Shown here one piece after another: positions 60,561-64,000 of a stretch of DNA of 64,000 bases. This DNA is from Homalodisca vitripennis (Eukaryota; Arthropoda; Insecta; Hemiptera; Cicadellidae). Location of the stretch: the NCBI RefSeq assembly GCF_021130785.1, contig NC_060215.1:115406501-115470500 (forward strand), read 5' to 3'. The notes beneath the pieces were generated by a model that saw nothing but the letters and a program-made list of their open reading frames with translations, was not told where the DNA came from and searched no databases. A program made the translations under genes and the position numbers. Numbering within the stretch: the stretch's first letter is position 1; each line of letters starts with the position of its first letter.

Positions 60561-62476
60561 AATATGTCTAAGTACACAAAGTGGTAAAGTTGTGATTTGC
60601 ACTGATAAATGTATCGATATCTACTCTTTACTGCTTACATTAACATAATACTATTTTCATAGAAATAAGTGGCCGCCAAACTAAAACATTTTGTAATAAT
60701 GGTAAATAAAGAAGAACGTGCGTATTGATTCTAATAAATTTAATTTGTCATTCGTTAATATTCCCCTTCATTAATTCTACTTTGACATTAGGCGATAAGT
60801 CACGCAATTAATGTTATTCATTATAAACTTCACACTGTCTTTACCAATGTCTTTAGTTAATGCTTATTCACTTTATCATCATCGTATAAAATGAAGGTGT
60901 ATGATTAAACTATTGAATATTTCAATGCTGTCTGTAAAGTTTATAACCTTTTCATAAATTAAAAAAAATGTATTAACTACATAGCTTATTATAATTGGAG
61001 AGTTGGTGCTCTGCCCAAAATTGGTGATTGACCAGAACCACTTATCGAAATAAATTCATGTTCGACAGGAAATAAGATACTAATTGAACTGAACTTGGAA
61101 AATATGGTAGTATTTATCTTGCCCTAATAAAAATATCAATTTTATACAATAATCTCCTTTGGCCATCGTGAGGGTAATGATTTGGAAGCCTAGGGAATAA
61201 CCTCTTGAAAGAATTTTCTCTTCATCATAATGTCTATGTTAATCTTGACATATTTTACTAAAACTGACCTAACGAAATATTACTTAAATATTATTAATTA
61301 TTACTTTGATGCCTTAGGATGTGAATGACGACGTAACACTGTTGCATTGTGTGTGGGTTAAATAATGCAAGCCTAGCCATGGGATGCAGTGGTCATCCTC
61401 CTCCTGAAATCTCCATTCAAAGTGTCAGTTGAGTGAGAGATTTTCTTCGCACACATTCTTAAAATTTTCCATCAGTGGATAAACTATACCACCTGCATTT
61501 ATTTCACACTAATATTAACTGTGTTAGCAACGTTTTGAAAGGCTGTAAACAGAAATGATTACAAGATTGGAAAATTTAAGTCTTTGAAGTTGCGGAAGAA
61601 TATGAACCTTTATTTAGGTCTCAGAAAGAGAGTAGTAAAGTTAAGAGAATGTACAACGATCAAGATATTTGTTCTATCATCAATGATAACTATATGCGAA
61701 CGCGAAGCAGCTTTGTTTCAAAATACAAGGGAAAGCTGTCTCGTTATGGGATCTTCTAGTTTTCTGAAGATTCTTGTTGATAGCTTATAGATCCTAGGCT
61801 TGAAATCCCTTTAGTATGCTACTGTAATCTAAAAGTGGGATCGGTATTATAACGTAGTAGCCGTTTACAATCAGCAAAGTAAGTACCTTTCAAGGATGAT
61901 TTCGAAATTTCCTGAGCTGGTTGGAGTATTTATGTGAAAGTGCATCCCCGTCCTTGCTCTTTTTATTATACTTTTGTTGATTTTTGTACTTCCTCCAAAG
62001 TGAAGCTGGTTTCATCAGCTAAAAATGTATAATGTACTGTCTCACAAACTTTGGATAATCTTTAAGTCTGAGTACCCAGTCAAGGGCAATGAGGTGACTG
62101 GCATCGAAAATTCTGTTATCAAGTTTGATTGATCGCTTTGACAAATATTTGTTTAACCTAAAAGTAACTTTTTACCTATCTTGTGGGTTTAATATTTAAG
62201 AGCTCCATTTTAAGACCTCATTTCTTCAAATAGTGTATGTATGGATCTCAGGATTGTTATAGAAATATCTTAAGTTTATTGCCCAGTAGGAGAAATGAAT
62301 AGAAGTTAAAGAAATTTAAAAAAAGTACCACAATCATTGTCACAAACATTTTCTCTTTTCGAGAGGAAAATTTGACTTTTTAACGCTCAGCCCCTCTTGG
62401 AACGTATCCAATTACTATCGTAAGGTCGCATACAAGTATGAGTCCTCAATAGTACATGTATGATGATCTTCAAAGT
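60561..62476. other. Gene-free AT-rich stretch
   Basis: A 68-codon plus frame at 61,584-61,790 is unrecognised. Nothing else supported. Confidence 0.4.
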
Positions 62477-63255
62477 GACTATGTCAGAACAGTACCGAAC
62501 CTATGCTCTCATAAACTCAGGGTAACAGCTTGAATTTGGAGTCCACGAGAAATTAGTTATCTTTTTAATATGCATCATGATTTCAAGATGTGGATTGTTA
62601 TAAATAAGTTATACAACAATACTATGCTTTATAAAACAGTAAGTAATTATATTGTGCACAATTCAAAATGACTATGTCAGAACAGTACCGAACCTATGCT
62701 CTCATAAACTCAGGTAACAGCTTGAATTTGGAGTCCACGAGAAATTAGTTATCTTTTTAATATGCATCATGATTTCAAGATGTGGATTGTTATAAATAAG
62801 TTATACAACAATACTATGCTTTATAAAACAGTAAGTAATTATATTGTGCACAATTCAAAATGACTATGTCAGAACAGTACCGAACCTATGCTCTCATAAA
62901 CTCAGGGTAACAGCTTGAATTTGGAGTCCACGAGAAATTAGTTATCTTTTTAATATGCATCATGATTTCAAGATGTGGGTTGTTATAAATAAGTTATACA
63001 ACAATACTATGCTTTATAAAACAGTAAGTAATTATATTGTGCACAATTCAAAATGACTATGTCAGAACAGTACCGAACCTATGCTCTCATAAACTCAGGG
63101 TAACACTTGAATTTGGAGTCCACGAGAATTTGGAGTCCACGAGAAATTAGTTATCTTTTTAATATGCATCATGATTTCAAGATGTGGGTTGTTATAAATA
63201 AGTTATACAACAATACTATGCTTTATAAAACAGTAAGTAATTATATTGTGCACAA
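62477..63255. repeat. 193-bp tandem repeat, 4 near-identical copies
   Basis: GACTATGTCAGAACAGTACC begins at 62,477, 62,670, 62,862 and 63,055 (spacing 193, 192, 193). Copies 1 and 2 share GTGGATTG while 3 and 4 share GTGGGTTG. Copy 2 lost one G in its GGGTAA. Copy 4 has an internal 17-bp duplication of GAATTTGGAGTCCACGA. Few other differences, so a very recent expansion. The size is in the satellite-monomer range; no open frame. Confidence 0.98.
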
Positions 63256-64000
63256 CTATAATTAACTTTTATCAACGTTATATTCTTTTTAGATTTGTCA
63301 TCGACAGTATCGAACTGACAGACGTGTATGGTGACTGAATAACGTGGGTTGACTCTTTGATACTCTACAATGGTTAAATAAATAGTATGAGTTTAGTGTA
63401 CTTATCATAATGGGGGTTTTTGTTGTTCTTCACGAAGGTAGAATATTTATTAACATTACATTTTAGTTGAATAATTACAACTTACGTAATAGTTATTTAT
63501 AGCGTTGAATTTAATGCGTTTATTATTTTTTTTCTATGTAAATAATGCTAGCAAAACTTGACGTATATTCTTCACTTAATACATTATTACAATTGAAGAC
63601 TGATAATATAATAGGAAGATTATTATTATTTGAACATTAAATGTGTATAAGGAACAATGTTACACTATTTTAAGCAGAGGTTCCAATGTGCATTTAATAT
63701 ACGAAACTTGAATAAAAAACAGTTTTCTAGTACAACGTGACAAGAACACACCAGTTCAGGGAGTAAATTCCATGTCATATCCCTTTTACTTTAAAATATC
63801 TCTATTACTAAATTACGTCTTAAGTTCATTTTGAAATGGTATTTTTACTTAAGAAATGAACGGTTTATTTAAAATAACTCAAAGAAGTTTCAATTTAACT
63901 ATACAGTTTGGTCTTGGGGGGAATAGGGGATGAAGAGATATAAATAAAGTTACATTCGATTTCCCCCCCAGATTATTCGTGCAGAATTGTAAATAACAAA
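63256..64000. other. Gene-free AT-rich stretch
   Basis: Unique AT-rich DNA to the window edge; a 7-C run lies near 63,963. Nothing supported. Confidence 0.4.

Overview
The window looks like AT-rich nuclear DNA of an insect or other arthropod: by eye about two-thirds A+T, many long (TA)n tracts, tRNA-derived SINEs, short non-autonomous DNA-transposon relics and several minisatellites. Nothing bacterial is present: no operons, no ribosome binding sites, no gene-length open frames. The longest frame, 194 codons at 58,754-59,338 on the minus strand, is a by-product of a 54-bp tandem repeat. The repeat style reminds me of hemipteran (leafhopper-like) genomes, but that is a recollection I could not check.

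I found no protein-coding gene I can name. The best gene candidate is a possible terminal exon on the plus strand. A strong polypyrimidine tract and AG at 26,880 is followed by a less AT-rich 66-70 bp segment, then about 2.4 kb of AT-rich, 3'UTR-like DNA. That stretch carries polyadenylation signals at 27,591 and 29,421. If real, 1-26.9 kb would be the large last introns of a gene whose other exons lie upstream of the window.

Layout. 1-25 kb: AT-rich DNA interrupted every 1-2 kb by CpG-rich patches of 100-400 bp that are not open frames and look like regulatory elements. Also here are a 38-bp minisatellite (10.97-11.56 kb), a SINE (16.45 kb) and an old foldback element (23.8-24.25 kb). 25-35 kb: microsatellites, the putative 3'UTR, and an 88-bp minisatellite (34.2-34.9 kb). 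36-46 kb: the most repeat-dense part, with 137-bp and 52-bp tandem repeats, a duplicated transposon-like block, two SINEs, an intact 347-bp inverted-repeat element with an 11-bp flanking duplication, a G-quadruplex-like CpG patch, and a second foldback. 52.5-53.7 kb: two adjacent palindromic elements. 54.6-55.1 kb: the largest CpG-rich patch on the right side, with a hairpin. 57.6-59.3 kb: a microsatellite-linked interspersed repeat and the 54-bp minisatellite. 62.5-63.3 kb: four near-identical 193-bp repeats.

Because no gene is certain, there is no pathway to describe. The useful content is the repeat families (three SINE copies, about five loci of one inverted-repeat family, one 93-bp interspersed repeat found twice), six tandem arrays with their internal histories, and the CpG-rich candidate regulatory elements.
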